From positions 4,526,001 to 4,590,000 of the forward strand of contig JAULSU010000001.1 in the NCBI GenBank assembly GCA_030512335.1: a DNA stretch of 64,000 nt, written 5' to 3'. How positions within the stretch are numbered: position 1 is the first letter of the stretch; the number at the start of each line of letters is the position of its first letter. This DNA is from Immersiella caudata. Its lineage: Eukaryota > Ascomycota > Sordariomycetes > Sordariales > Lasiosphaeriaceae. This document shows, piece by piece, positions 37,701-48,369 of this stretch. Below the pieces are notes generated by a model, which made no database searches, was not told where the DNA came from, and saw only the letters and a list, made by a program, of their open reading frames with translations. The position numbers and the translations under genes were made by a program.

Positions 37701-38581
37701 TGACTTTTCTGAGAATCTGCACAGCGGCTCTTCAGGGCTGTTCTCACCACAGCACCTCAGGCACCCTCTCTCCGCCACTGCTGCTTGGGTTCACAGTGGC
37801 TGCGCTTGCCGTTGTGCGGTTGCATGCTCCTCCCCATTCTCGGCGAACCTAACGAAACCTACCGAAAATTCTTTAGTCAAACTGGACCATTCGCCGGAGA
37901 GCCTGAAGCCTGCCGGCGCAAACCATCCTCGTAGCAATATCTTCCGCCGTTCACTTTGTTGACGCACCGAGCGGACCGGGACCTGACCAGTGCTGCTCTT
38001 TCAGCGATCCCATTCTCCTGCCTCCCCCCTTCGTCCCCCGTCTGCGATCTTCAGGTTCCAACAGGTTCGAGTGCTTCCAGCAACCCCTCTCTCACGTGTC
38101 CCGGATGCCTGTTGTCTGTGGTAACGGCCAGCCGGGACCAGCGACAGGAGAGAGGCTGCAACGCCGCGCACGCATCGTCAAGGGCAGCTGGCTTCGTATG
38201 ACTGATCAACTCGTTGTGCACTCATCTGATGCGCCAAGGGAGAAGGTTTGCTGTTCGCTGCCCTCCCCCGTCAAGGCCGAGTCGGGTCTCAGACTCCCTC
38301 CCCTCGGGCGCCCGCCCGGCTATCGCGGCCTTCGAAAAGGGCCCCACGACCTCTGGTTCCCGTCAATGGCCGGTCCTCGGGCGTTGTTTTTTGCATGAGC
38401 CCTCGCCAAACGCTCAGTTGGTGGTTATCTGTCGTGGTCAACACAGAGGTTTGCGGGTGGAGGACGAACCCGGCAGCCTCAACCGTCCTCAACCGTCCGC
38501 TCCGCCGCCCCGCTCTGCTCAAAGAAAGACACAAAGGCTCCCCTGTCGATCCCTTGGTCCCCTATACCACGCTCCTCCTTC
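34726..38581. other. long divergent intergenic region
   Basis: 3.86 kb between the membrane-protein gene and the histidine kinase gene. It contains an 11-nt tandem repeat (aactcgactcg) at 35019-35049 and a G16 run at 37259-37274. From about 37900 it is pyrimidine-rich, consistent with the long leader typical of sensor kinase genes. Open frames such as complement 34964-35479 and complement 36463-36906 carry no domain. Confidence 0.55.
37259..37274. repeat. poly-G homopolymer, 16 nt
   Basis: A run of 16 consecutive G residues followed by further G-rich sequence (ttgagggggtg). Its length may be affected by sequencing or assembly error. Confidence 0.8.
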
Positions 38582-41500
38582 ATGACGCTAGAGAACAGAG
38601 TCGAGCCCTGTATCACACCTTCGGAAGCTGCCAGCCTGGTCTCGTCACTTCCCATCCTGGCTGTGCTACCCTCAACCGCCGTCCCCGTGTCTCCCCTTTC
38701 GCCCTCCGGCTCTCCGGGCCCGCTCGCTTGCTCGGCCCGCCGCCGTAACAACAACAGCAGCAACAGCAACAGCACCGGCCCCGACCCCTCCGTGCCCGAC
38801 GACTCCGCCAAGCAGCCTGAACTGAACCTTGGAGAGAGCCGGCAGCGCGAGACCAGTCGGCATGGTCTAACTCCCCCTTCCACGACCCACCATCTTCCTG
38901 GGGGTGCACACCTTCCGCCCGCTGTTGAACCCCCTCCTCTGCCACCCGCTTCCCCAAACGACACAGCTGCAGGCGTCTCGCCGGGCCATCTGGGCAAGCG
39001 CTCCGCCGAGCCGCAAGGACGTGCAACGCCGTCCTCCCTCGAATCCCCTTCCAAAAAACCTCGGTTGGTTGCTCCGGGGAGTCTGCGGCTACCCCCTCAG
39101 TCTCTGGCCACCGGTGAGCACTCGAAATCTACACAACCCGACCTTTCATCCCAACACTTTTTCTCCAGCTCGCCACCATCCAACCACATGCCCAGTCGGC
39201 CGTCGAGCTTCAAGACTTTGGACGCGGCGCCGTCCATTATGGGCACCGTCCATGAACCCCACGAAGGTGTCACCACTCTGCGCCTGCCCAAGGGCCAGGT
39301 CAGCACCGGCAGTCCACCCCGGTCTTCGGGCACGCCGGCCAGTTGGACTTCGAACGAGGCCACCGGGATATCGCGGAGTCCTGACGGTCGCTCCCGGGCG
39401 TCGCCCGCTCAACTATTTCATGGCATAGGGTTGACAGAGTTTCTGGAAGTTGATCCCAGACCGGCATTCGTGCTCGACCTTGATGACACCGCGAACTTCG
39501 ACGCTGGGCCGTTTCATATATTGTATGCAAACGCTTGCCTTCGAGGCGCGCGCCACGTTCTAGAATATCTCCACGCCGATACCGCAGATCCGGATCACAG
39601 CCACGAGTTCTCCCGTTTTAAAGCATGGACCATTGCGTCTAGGCCAAGCCGAGAGTCGCCAAGCTCGTGGCCGCAGTCTCTCGAATATGGCGGAGTTAGC
39701 TGGACGTGTTCGACCTTGAGAAAGCGCTTTCGGTTCGTTTGCGGGAACTCGAATGTGACTCCCGTTACCCCGTCATCTCCAGCGGAGAACCAGGTGCCGA
39801 AAGAAACTACGCGACATGAGGCGGACACCCCAGAAGTCGATTACTTCGGGCCCGTCGAAGATATGGTATCGCCTTCCATAGCTCGCACCGGTACAACCTC
39901 GATACCCGGCAGTAGGCCTGGCACAGCGATGGACGACTTCGTCACACCGCAAAGGGACTTGTCTCTCATAACTGACTTCCCCAACCAAGTGCAGACCACT
40001 TTCGATTGGACGCGAATACCACTGGATGATCCCAACCTTGGGGCCCATCACCGCCTCGCACGATCCATCGACTGGGGATCTACATCGCTTGGTCCGGTCG
40101 AAGAATGGCCCGCTGACCTGCGGATCCTCTCGAGCATGATCATGGGCAGTCCCCACCCGGCGGCGATGTACTGGGGACCGGACCATGTCGCCATATATAA
40201 CGAAGCCTACGTCGCGCTGGCAGGCGAGAAGCACCCGCGTTTGATGGGGTCGAGGTACCAGGACGCTTGGTCGGAAATCTGGACCGATATTGGACCCGTG
40301 CTAGAAAGGGCCTGGAGTAACGGAGATGCGACCATGAAGTACGATGACTTGCTGTTCATCACTCGGAAGGGGTACGTAGAGGAGACGTACTTCAACTGGG
40401 CGCTGATCCCCTTGGTCGGAGGTGACGGAAACGTTGTTGCCGTTTACAACCCAGCCTTCGAGAACACCCGGCGCAAGATCAGCGAACGGAGGATGTTGAC
40501 CCTGCGGGATATTGGGGTCAAGACATCACTTGCCCGTGACTCCAAGGGGTTCTGGACTCAGGTGTTGAAGGGCCTGGAGTACAACGACATCGACGTCCCA
40601 TTCGCGCTCGTCTACTCGGTCGACGACGGCAATGAGAGCGAAGTTTCGTCAATGCATTCAGGGAGCCTCCTGAACCCGCCTCACGTGGTGCTTGAGGGCT
40701 CCTTAGGAGTTCCGAACGGCCACCCCAGTGCTGTCTCGTTGATTGATCTCAAGTCAAGTGAAGACGGGTTCGCGCCGTATTTGCGCGATTCAATGTCGGA
40801 CCTGAGCAGGCCGATCGTACTCAGTGAGGAAGATGATACTTTGCCGGGCCATTTGCTGGAAGGGTTTGCATGGAGAGGCTTTGGCGATCCATGCAAGACC
40901 ATCGTCATCTTGCCAATTCATCCCACCACAGCCGGGGAGGCGGTCGTTGGCTTCATCGTACTTGGCATCAACCCCCGGCTCCAATTTAATGCCGATTATC
41001 AGCTCTTTGTGAGCCTCCTTTCACGTCAACTCGCTACTTCGATGGCGTCGGTCGTGCTGTTTGAGGAGGAGATCAAGCGAGGACAGAGGGCGGCCAGATT
41101 GGCCGCTTTAGATCGACAAGAGCTCTCTATGCAGCTCCATCTGCGGACCCAAGAAGCTGTCGAGAGCGAGTATCGATTCTCGAGAATGGCAGAGTTCGGG
41201 CCGGTGGGGATGTTCATCACTGACGGGGGTGGCCGAATCACGTACTGTAACGAGATGTGGTGGAAGATCTCTGGCCATCAAAAGAGTGGGAGCGCTCCAG
41301 ACAGCTGGATGCAAAGCATTCGAGATGAGGACCGAGCAGGTGTTGAGAGCGTTTGGCGTCGTCTGGTCGAAGAGAAATTGGCGGTGACGCACGAATTCCG
41401 GTTCAAGGGCTCTCGACTGCTGAAGGACGGGCACTCGGTGGATAACTGGGCTCTCATGAGCGCATATCCAGAAAAGGACGAGCATGGCGCCTTGAAGAGC

Positions 41501-43119
41501 ATCTTTGGTTGCTTTACCGACATCGCCCAGCAGAAGTGGGCCGAGGACTTTCAAAAGCGGAGGCGAGATGAGGCGGTCGAGCTGAAGCGGCAGCAGGAGA
41601 ATTTCATCGACATAACGAGCCATGAAATGCGGAATCCTCTGAGCGCGATTCTGCAGTGCGCCGATGAGATTTCGTCCTGTCTCAACCGGTACAAGACAAC
41701 CGATGTGAACCCCGAGACGCTGAATCAGCTGATCGATAGCTGCATGGAGGCGGCTAACACCATCTCTCTTTGCGCAAGCCACCAGAAGCGGATTGTTGAC
41801 GATATCCTGACGCTCTCGAAGCTGGACTCGAATTTGCTGCTCGTCACACCGGTCGATGTGCAGCCCGTAAAGGTGGTGCAGAACGTGCTGAAGATGTTCG
41901 AGACTGAGCTCGTGTCGCACAACATCAATGGGGCGTTCCGGATCGAGGACTCCTTCGCCGAACTAGGCATAGACTGGGTGAAGCTGGACCCATCGCGCCT
42001 GAGGCAGGTGATGATCAACCTCATGACAAATGCTATCAAGTTTACGCAGGGTCGGGCTGTTCGCACAATTACCATCAGCCTCGGGGCATCCAAGGACGGC
42101 GGAGTGGAGGGGCTCTCTTTCATCCCACCACGACGCACCGATCAAAAAGATATTACCGACGCCCCGGACTGGGCCGATGGCGAGAAACTCTTCCTCCATG
42201 TTGCCGTGACCGACACGGGACCAGGATTGGATGACGACGAAAAGAAGATCCTGTTCCAGCGCTTTTCCCAGGTCAACCCTCGGACCCATGTACAGTACGG
42301 TGGCTCGGGATTGGGCCTCTTTATCTGCCGCATCCTGACTGAGATGCAAGGCGGCCAGATTGGCGTTCAGTCCACCAAAGGCGACGGCAGCACCTTTGCG
42401 TTTTACATCAAAATTCGCAAAGCCAACGTCCCTCGACATGACTCTGACAATTCGTCAACGTCGCAAGCCAAGCCGCTCAGGCTTGCGGCGGCCGCGGTGT
42501 CTCCCCAGCCCGGCATCAAACCTGCCGGTGCAGGCTACAACCTGCACCCGGCCAACATCGACCCTGCCAGCATGCTCGACGTCCTCATCGTTGAGGATAA
42601 CCTGGTCAACCAAAAAGTGCTGCAGCGACAGTTGCAGCTATCAGGTCACAAGACACACGTCGCCAATCACGGCGGCGAGGCACTCGGCGCTCTGCGCCAA
42701 TCGAGATTCTGGGATGAGGGGAAAGCGGCGGCCGATAAGGAGCTGCGGGGCACGGCGCTGGCCACCGGCAGCGGCGACAAAGAGAACAAGAAGAACATTT
42801 CGGTCATCCTGATGGACTTGGAGATGCCCGTCATGGACGGTATGAGCTGCACGAAGGAGATCAGGAGGTTGGAGAATCTGGGTGTGCTCACACAGCACAT
42901 TCCCATCATTGCCGTCACGGCATATGCGAGGCCCGAGCAGATCAAAAATGCAAAGGCCGCTGGGGTGGTGAGTTTTGTTCTCTCCTTGCCATTTGTCTTC
43001 AGAGCTAACTGCGGCTTTTACAGGACGATGTCATATCGAAACCTTTTCGGATTCCGGAGCTTATTCCAAAGATCGAAGAGCTCGTCGCCAAACACAACAT
43101 GCTCCCTTCCGGGTGCTGA
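38582..43119 (+). CDS. PAS-containing hybrid histidine kinase
   Basis: Exons 38582..42967 and 43024..43119, 1493 residues. The last 56-nt intron (GTGAGT to TTACAG) is needed to recover the end of the receiver domain (DDVISKPFRIPELIPKIEEL). Residues 1-280 are disordered and Pro/Ser-rich, with an Asn/Ser run. PAS-like segments follow near 290-330 and 490-620, a GAF-like region at about 650-820, and a PAS at about 860-990 (FGPVGMFITDGGGRITYCN). The H-box is SHEMRNPLSAILQ with His1014. The ATPase has an N-box (INLMTNAIKFTQG), DTGPGL and GGSGLGLFIC. The receiver has phospho-acceptor Asp1412 in ILMDLEMPVMDG and Lys in SKPF. It is a cytosolic multistep phosphorelay sensor with no transmembrane segment. 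The stimulus is unknown. Confidence 0.9.
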
Positions 43120-44673
43120 TGGGCGGTGGGCCGCCCGTATAATGATCTCTCGTTCATTTTTGGTCGGGATTTGGTGGCATTAGAGCCTGGCGTCTTACAT
43201 GATAGACAGGCGGGAACTCACGAGCGGGGGCTTCTCCGCAAGCGAAAACATGGCTTGCATCGTTGGGCGAATGGCTAGAAGGTAATGGAAACGGGATCAT
43301 GGCGATTTATGGGAAGCGAGTTTTGTTTTAGTTTTTTTCTCTCTTTTTTGAAAGAAAGGGGCTGGAAGGAGGTAAAACGACCAGGATCTCGAACGGAATC
43401 GTGTTTCTATCATGGTAGAGATGTGATGGTCTGGCGAAGTGAGGACAGCACGGTCGTCAAAACGGAGGATATACCAACCAGCGTTGAATTTTCTCTCGCC
43501 GGGCCCGTTTGCTTTTGCGTGCTCGTGTCGGAATATCAGGTAGCTACCGTTACCTTGGCAGCTGCCCGGCAAGTGAGTCGATACCCAACCTGGAAGTCGG
43601 CCCCTATGTGGTGACCTGTGATGGCGATAGCGTGACTTTGATGCATTCAGGCCAGTCATGTTGTGAAAGATGGAACGGTGAAGACCAGTCCAGTTCCAGC
43701 CATTACACTTCATCTTGCATTCATTTTTTCAAATCAGCTATTCTAACCTACCTGGGCATCTTACAGTAGAGACCGAAATGAGTGTCCATGATTTCGGATA
43801 TTCGAACTTTCTCCGCACGAACCGCTGGGCCCCCGGTTGCGGTGACGCAGTGCGCTACTGCAGGCTCCGTACCAAGTACAAATGGAACCCAAAACTGGGC
43901 TGCAGCTGCGGCTCCGAGTAGCCAACAGCCACGGACAATGCACTAGCCGCTTTCGGAAATCGACGGTTGCGGGACTGCTAAGAGATCGGCGGATGACATG
44001 ATGACGAACCCGATAGCTGCATAATAATGGATCCCTTCTCGTGGTGGTAATAATCCCAACACACTGGGTACAGTTGTGATCTAAATCGACTTCCGGTCCT
44101 TTGGAACCTGCTTCTGTAACTCAGGGAACTCGCGACATTACAATATTCGCACTACGGCTCGTCGCCTTTGAACCATTATTTCCCAGAGAGATCGGAATCC
44201 ATTGCCCCAAAGATACAAAGTGAAGAGCGTACACGTGCCGCTATGTGTTCTCTACAAGATGGCCAGAGGGCACATAACCTTTTCGGTTATCACTGGGAAA
44301 TCCACCTGATTTCCCAGATATGACGATGGTAACTATATGCTGGTGTTTTCCTTATGGTCCCAAAGTCCCGAGTCTTCTGCTCCGGGACCCTGGGACCACG
44401 GTTATTGGTGTGCTCGCTGTCTTGGTCCAGAGTTGTTAGAAGCACTGCATAGTAACTGGCGGGGCTTCCCCTTGGTCCGTACTTCTCTTGTCACGGCTTG
44501 GGTCATGACAGGAGGCAAAGTATGAGGTCACTTTAATATCAATGGAACATGCTAGAATTTCGTCGTTTTTATAAAATAACACATCCTTCCTGACCCTTCT
44601 GGTGTCAAGCTAGAAAAAAGAAATATAAAGGATGTAGAGAAAGGGTCTCTTGAGGTACAAACCATCCATGTCG
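43120..44673. other. convergent intergenic region
   Basis: The 3' flanks of the histidine kinase and HET-WD40 genes. Two inverted repeats lie at 44293-44317 and 44355-44398 (see findings). No coding potential was recognised. Confidence 0.55.
44293..44398. repeat. pair of adjacent inverted repeats
   Basis: The first has perfect 9-nt arms CTGGGAAAT / ATTTCCCAG (44293-44301 and 44309-44317) around 7 nt. The second is a two-part stem: TGGTCCC pairs with GGGACCA, and GTCCCG pairs with CGGGAC. The two parts are separated by a symmetric 3x3 internal loop (aaa/cct), around a 12-nt loop, spanning 44355-44398. Confidence 0.75.
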
Positions 44674-47211
44674 TCACACTTCACCGTCCATTGCCACGTC
44701 CCAGAGCCGGACGGTGTTGTCGTATGATCCTGACGTAAGCACTGTTGAGTCGGGTGAGAAGGTAACGGAGGTGACCCAATCGCTATGGCCCTCAAGTGTC
44801 TGCCGTAGCTGTCCCGTTTCCACGTCCCAGAGCCGGACGGTTTCGTCGCTTGATCCTGACGCAAGCACTGTTGAGTCGGGTGAGAAGGTAACGGAGATGA
44901 CCCAATCGCTATGGCCCTTAAGTGTCTGCCGTAGCTGCCCCGTTTCCACGTCCCAGAGCCGGACGGTTTCGTCGCTTGATCCTGACGCAAGCACTGTTGA
45001 GTCGGGTGAGAAGGTAACGGAGATGACCCAATCGCTATGGCCCTTAAGTGTCTGCCGTAGCTGCCCCGTTTCCACGTCCCAGAGCCGGACGGTTTTGTCT
45101 CTTGATCCTGACGTAAGCACTGTTGAGTCGGGTGAGAAGGTAACGGAGGTGACCCCATGGCTATGGCCCTTCAGTGTCTGCCGTAGCTGCCCCGTTTCCA
45201 CGTCCCAGAGCCGGACGGTGTTGTCGTGTGATCCTGACGCAAGCACTGTAGAGTCGAGCGAGAAGGTAACGGAGGTGACCCAATCGTTATGGCCCTCAAG
45301 TATCTGCCGTAGCTGCCCCGTTTCCACGTCCCAGAGCCGGACGGTTTTGTCGTTTGATCCTGACGCAAGCACTGTTGAGTCGGGTGAGAAGGTAACGGAG
45401 GTGACCCCATGGCTATGGCCCTCAAGTGTCTGCCGTAGCTGCCCCGTTTCCACGTCCCAGAGCCGGACGGTGTTGTCGTGTGATCCTGACGCAAGCACTG
45501 TTGAGTCGGGCGAGAAGGCAACGGAGGTGGGCCCATCTCTATAGCCCTCGAGTGTCTGTCGTAGCCGCCACTTTGTAGTAGCATTATGGAGCAGTTTTTT
45601 GATGGCCTTAAGCCTCTCTAACTCTGCCGTAATATCGATAGTGACGTCTGGCGGGGAATGCAGTGCTTCCGGCTTGATGGTAAATACGGATTGTTGCTGA
45701 TCAGGCTCCAACACAATGCGTAGGTGTATCAACCCATTACTAGCTCTTCGTTTTCCATGTGCTTTTTGCACCACGTAGTGCAACTTCTCGTCAAGCTCCT
45801 GAAGTGAGGTGCCTCTACTGCATATCATAACGTGGCACTGGGGCTCGGTAGAGGTGTCAGGCTGTCTGAATCCGAGCAGTATCACAAAATCCGGGCACTC
45901 TTCTTCGCGATGTTGAAACCGAGCTAAGATCGGTTGCGCAGCACAATCCAAGGCTGGCATAGTCGATACAATCATGGCCCGCTCTTGATCCCAATAAGAT
46001 GGAGGGTGGACGTTAACCAAATCCAGGTTGACTTCTGCAAATGCGTCTTCATCGTAGAGCCAGTACTGTTCCTTTGCCTTTGCCGACTTGTGTTGACTGT
46101 CGTTCCTGATGTGGATGAGTCTGGGTGAGGCGCTGGCTGAAGCTACCGGCTGCAACACTGTATGACACCTTTTTGGTCTAACGTACTCATCGGATAATCC
46201 AGACGCTGTTTGGACAAGAGGGATCCCAACTACCTGTTGCGGGTCGTGCTCGGGCCCGCTGTCCAGCAGCCCAACTGCCCTACCAGCGGACGTGAGTAGC
46301 GATACATAGAGTCGAAGGCTGCCACCGGAGATGTCGAGGGAGATCGGCTGTTTACGGCAGATAATATGCCCCGAGTTGGCAAAATCCGATGGGCCGGCTG
46401 CTAAGATCCTCCCGACTGGATCGGCCTGGTCGGGATCATCGATAGGCGTCTCTTCGGGGGAGCCAAAACCCCACGCCAGGATGGAATCGTCTCTTGTCAT
46501 CCTCATGATCTGCTCCTGGAGCCGGAGGAAGGCCTGGTCGGCCCCCTCGCCATAGATCATCGGCATCGTTACGTCGAAGATGCCGAGGAGGCAGTAGGCG
46601 AGGTCTTCCTTCCTCTTTGTCTCTCTCCTAGCAGCCCATGACATGCGCTGCGCAACGCTCATGCTTTGTAGCTCGGTAATTCCTAGTAGAATCTTATAGG
46701 GAATGCCTGTGATCTTCCCGACAACTGTCCGCATAGTTCCCTTAGTGCCGAGGCAGCCCCATCCCGCGTGATAGAACCGCAACCGCTTTGGCGCGAGAAG
46801 CTCCTGTAGGGTCCATCCTCTCCCAAACCACCGACTTGTGCTGAACTTGGACGCAAGCTTCCGGGGATCATCGTCGCCAGGTACGTCAGACAGGTAGGCA
46901 TAGCAGACGGAAGCACAGCGATACCACCGGAACATGGAGTTGATGGCCTCGCTCAGCTCCACAAGATTGGTTTTGTCGATGCAGCATGTATCGATCCAGA
47001 CGTATCCGAAGCCATCTTTTGCGGCTTGTCGGCAGCTTCCGTGGAATTTGATGGATCCAACGCCAGCCTTATCGATACTCCCCATCTTCACGTCGTCGAA
47101 GGTGAGCTCTTCGGCATCGTCGCCCCATGTGTGTGACAGGATCGCGTACGGCGGGGCTCTGTAGTCGAGGAACTCCTCCAGCTGGAATGTTTGGACGTTG
47201 ATGAGTCGCAT
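44674..47211 (-). CDS. HET-domain protein fused to seven WD40 repeats
   Basis: Single exon, 845 residues. The start MRLINVQTFQLEEF, then YAILSHTWGDD and YVWIDTCCIDKTNLVELSEAIN, is a canonical HET (heterokaryon incompatibility) domain. The conserved downstream block follows (MSWAARRETKRKEDLAYCLL, IYGEGADQAFLRLQEQI). Residues 549-845 are exactly seven 42-residue WD repeats ending in DNTVRLWDV, enough for one propeller. HET-E/HET-D-type relatives have HET-NACHT-WD40, but here residues ~260-548 show no Walker A or NACHT signature. In that family the WD array recognises allelic partners and the HET domain triggers cell death on fusion of incompatible hyphae. Here that role is inferred. Repeats 5 and 6 are identical in protein. 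Confidence 0.9.
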   Translation of the reverse strand: MRLINVQTFQLEEFLDYRAPPYAILSHTWGDDAEELTFDDVKMGSIDKAGVGSIKFHGSCRQAAKDGFGYVWIDTCCIDKTNLVELSEAINSMFRWYRCASVCYAYLSDVPGDDDPRKLASKFSTSRWFGRGWTLQELLAPKRLRFYHAGWGCLGTKGTMRTVVGKITGIPYKILLGITELQSMSVAQRMSWAARRETKRKEDLAYCLLGIFDVTMPMIYGEGADQAFLRLQEQIMRMTRDDSILAWGFGSPEETPIDDPDQADPVGRILAAGPSDFANSGHIICRKQPISLDISGGSLRLYVSLLTSAGRAVGLLDSGPEHDPQQVVGIPLVQTASGLSDEYVRPKRCHTVLQPVASASASPRLIHIRNDSQHKSAKAKEQYWLYDEDAFAEVNLDLVNVHPPSYWDQERAMIVSTMPALDCAAQPILARFQHREEECPDFVILLGFRQPDTSTEPQCHVMICSRGTSLQELDEKLHYVVQKAHGKRRASNGLIHLRIVLEPDQQQSVFTIKPEALHSPPDVTIDITAELERLKAIKKLLHNATTKWRLRQTLEGYRDGPTSVAFSPDSTVLASGSHDNTVRLWDVETGQLRQTLEGHSHGVTSVTFSPDSTVLASGSNDKTVRLWDVETGQLRQILEGHNDWVTSVTFSLDSTVLASGSHDNTVRLWDVETGQLRQTLKGHSHGVTSVTFSPDSTVLTSGSRDKTVRLWDVETGQLRQTLKGHSDWVISVTFSPDSTVLASGSSDETVRLWDVETGQLRQTLKGHSDWVISVTFSPDSTVLASGSSDETVRLWDVETGQLRQTLEGHSDWVTSVTFSPDSTVLTSGSYDNTVRLWDVAMDGEV
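44677..45567 (-). repeat. 126-nt WD40-encoding tandem repeat, 7 units
   Basis: Seven units of 126 nt encode the propeller. 44813-44969 is identical to 44939-45095, a 157-nt run exceeding one unit, which indicates recent unit duplication or gene conversion. No stop or frameshift occurs in the array, so it has escaped RIP-type mutation. Confidence 0.93.
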
Positions 47212-48369
47212 TGTGAGGTCTTGGATTCGGATCGGCGAGATTAGAGATGTTTAGGAATTTCAAAGTTTCGCCAAAATCTGAAGTAGTTCGGCGCGTGTTG
47301 GGGGGCAGAGTTCAAGCGCGGGATCGCCATCCCCGCACATCGGGCTTTTTTTTTTTTGCAGGCGTTGGCGGCTGTGCATGTTCGAAGCATCGTCATTGGC
47401 GGTGTTTCGCTGGCGTGCATGTTTGTGTCTCTTTGGAGCGATGTCAGTGACCTTTCTGTCCGCATGGCTGTCGTTTTGGCGCGTCCGTATACCGGCAGGT
47501 AGCACGGCGCGCTCTTACCATGAAGCCGTTTCGTTCTTGAGAATTTGAAGCAGGGTGGAAAGTGGGTCTAGGCGGCCTATTTTCGGCCAAAATCGTCACG
47601 GCGTTTGACGGCGTTTGACGGCGCTTCATCTGTTCGAGTCATCATCGGCGCCAAATACGGTTCGCTCCAGGTAAGGACGCCGCGAGGCATCTTGGTAAAG
47701 CTGTGATGTTTGGCCGCTGTCGATAATTGGATTGTGTGGTGTAATTAGAATGCGTTCTGTGGTTTCCGTTACTGTAGTGAGAAATCAGCAGGGTTTCTTT
47801 ATGGATTCTGCCACCACATAGACAGGGTGTATTATGTAGCTATCGGGTTGTTATTATGTTTATTGGTAGATTTCTTGGTAATGCTGAACCGCGTAACCCT
47901 TTGATTGCCGAAAGCGGCTACTGCACTCCTTCCCTGGCCAGCGGCCGCCGCGAATTGGGAGCCGCATCTGCAGCCAGTTTCGGGCTCCGCTGTACTCGAT
48001 ACGGAGCCTGCGACCACTGTACCTCAGTTTAATGGACTGAAGTTCTCGATCAAGCAGCCCGCATTCAAGGTCGCCAAGGAAGGAGCGAGCGCTAAGTGGC
48101 CAATGGCCCGGATATCGCTCCCGAAGCTACCCCAGACTCCCAGGATTCTCCAAAGCTCCCCATCAGCCGCATCTACCTCGGCTTTCGCACATGAAGGCGG
48201 GGAAGAGGGTGGTGTCTTGGCTGATAGCTATCTTATACCAAGTCATCCCCAGGTTTTCATCAATTCTCGTTCTCAATATCGTGAATTGCAACAACACCAC
48301 AAAGTCCTACCCACCTACCTGGAATAATACCAACGCATCCGAAACGAGATACCCGGATAAGCCGTCAAT
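47212..48369. promoter_or_regulatory. divergent promoter region HET-WD40 / SDR
   Basis: 1.16 kb between divergent start codons. It holds an 11-nt T run (47346-47356) and a direct repeat of ggcgtttgac (47601-47620). An open frame at 47905-48327 on the plus strand has no domain. Confidence 0.45.

Noticed and set aside
44714..45544. 276-codon plus-strand repetitive open frame opposite the WD40 array
   Set aside because: It exists only because the 126-nt repeat lacks stops in that frame. The minus strand encodes canonical WD40 units.
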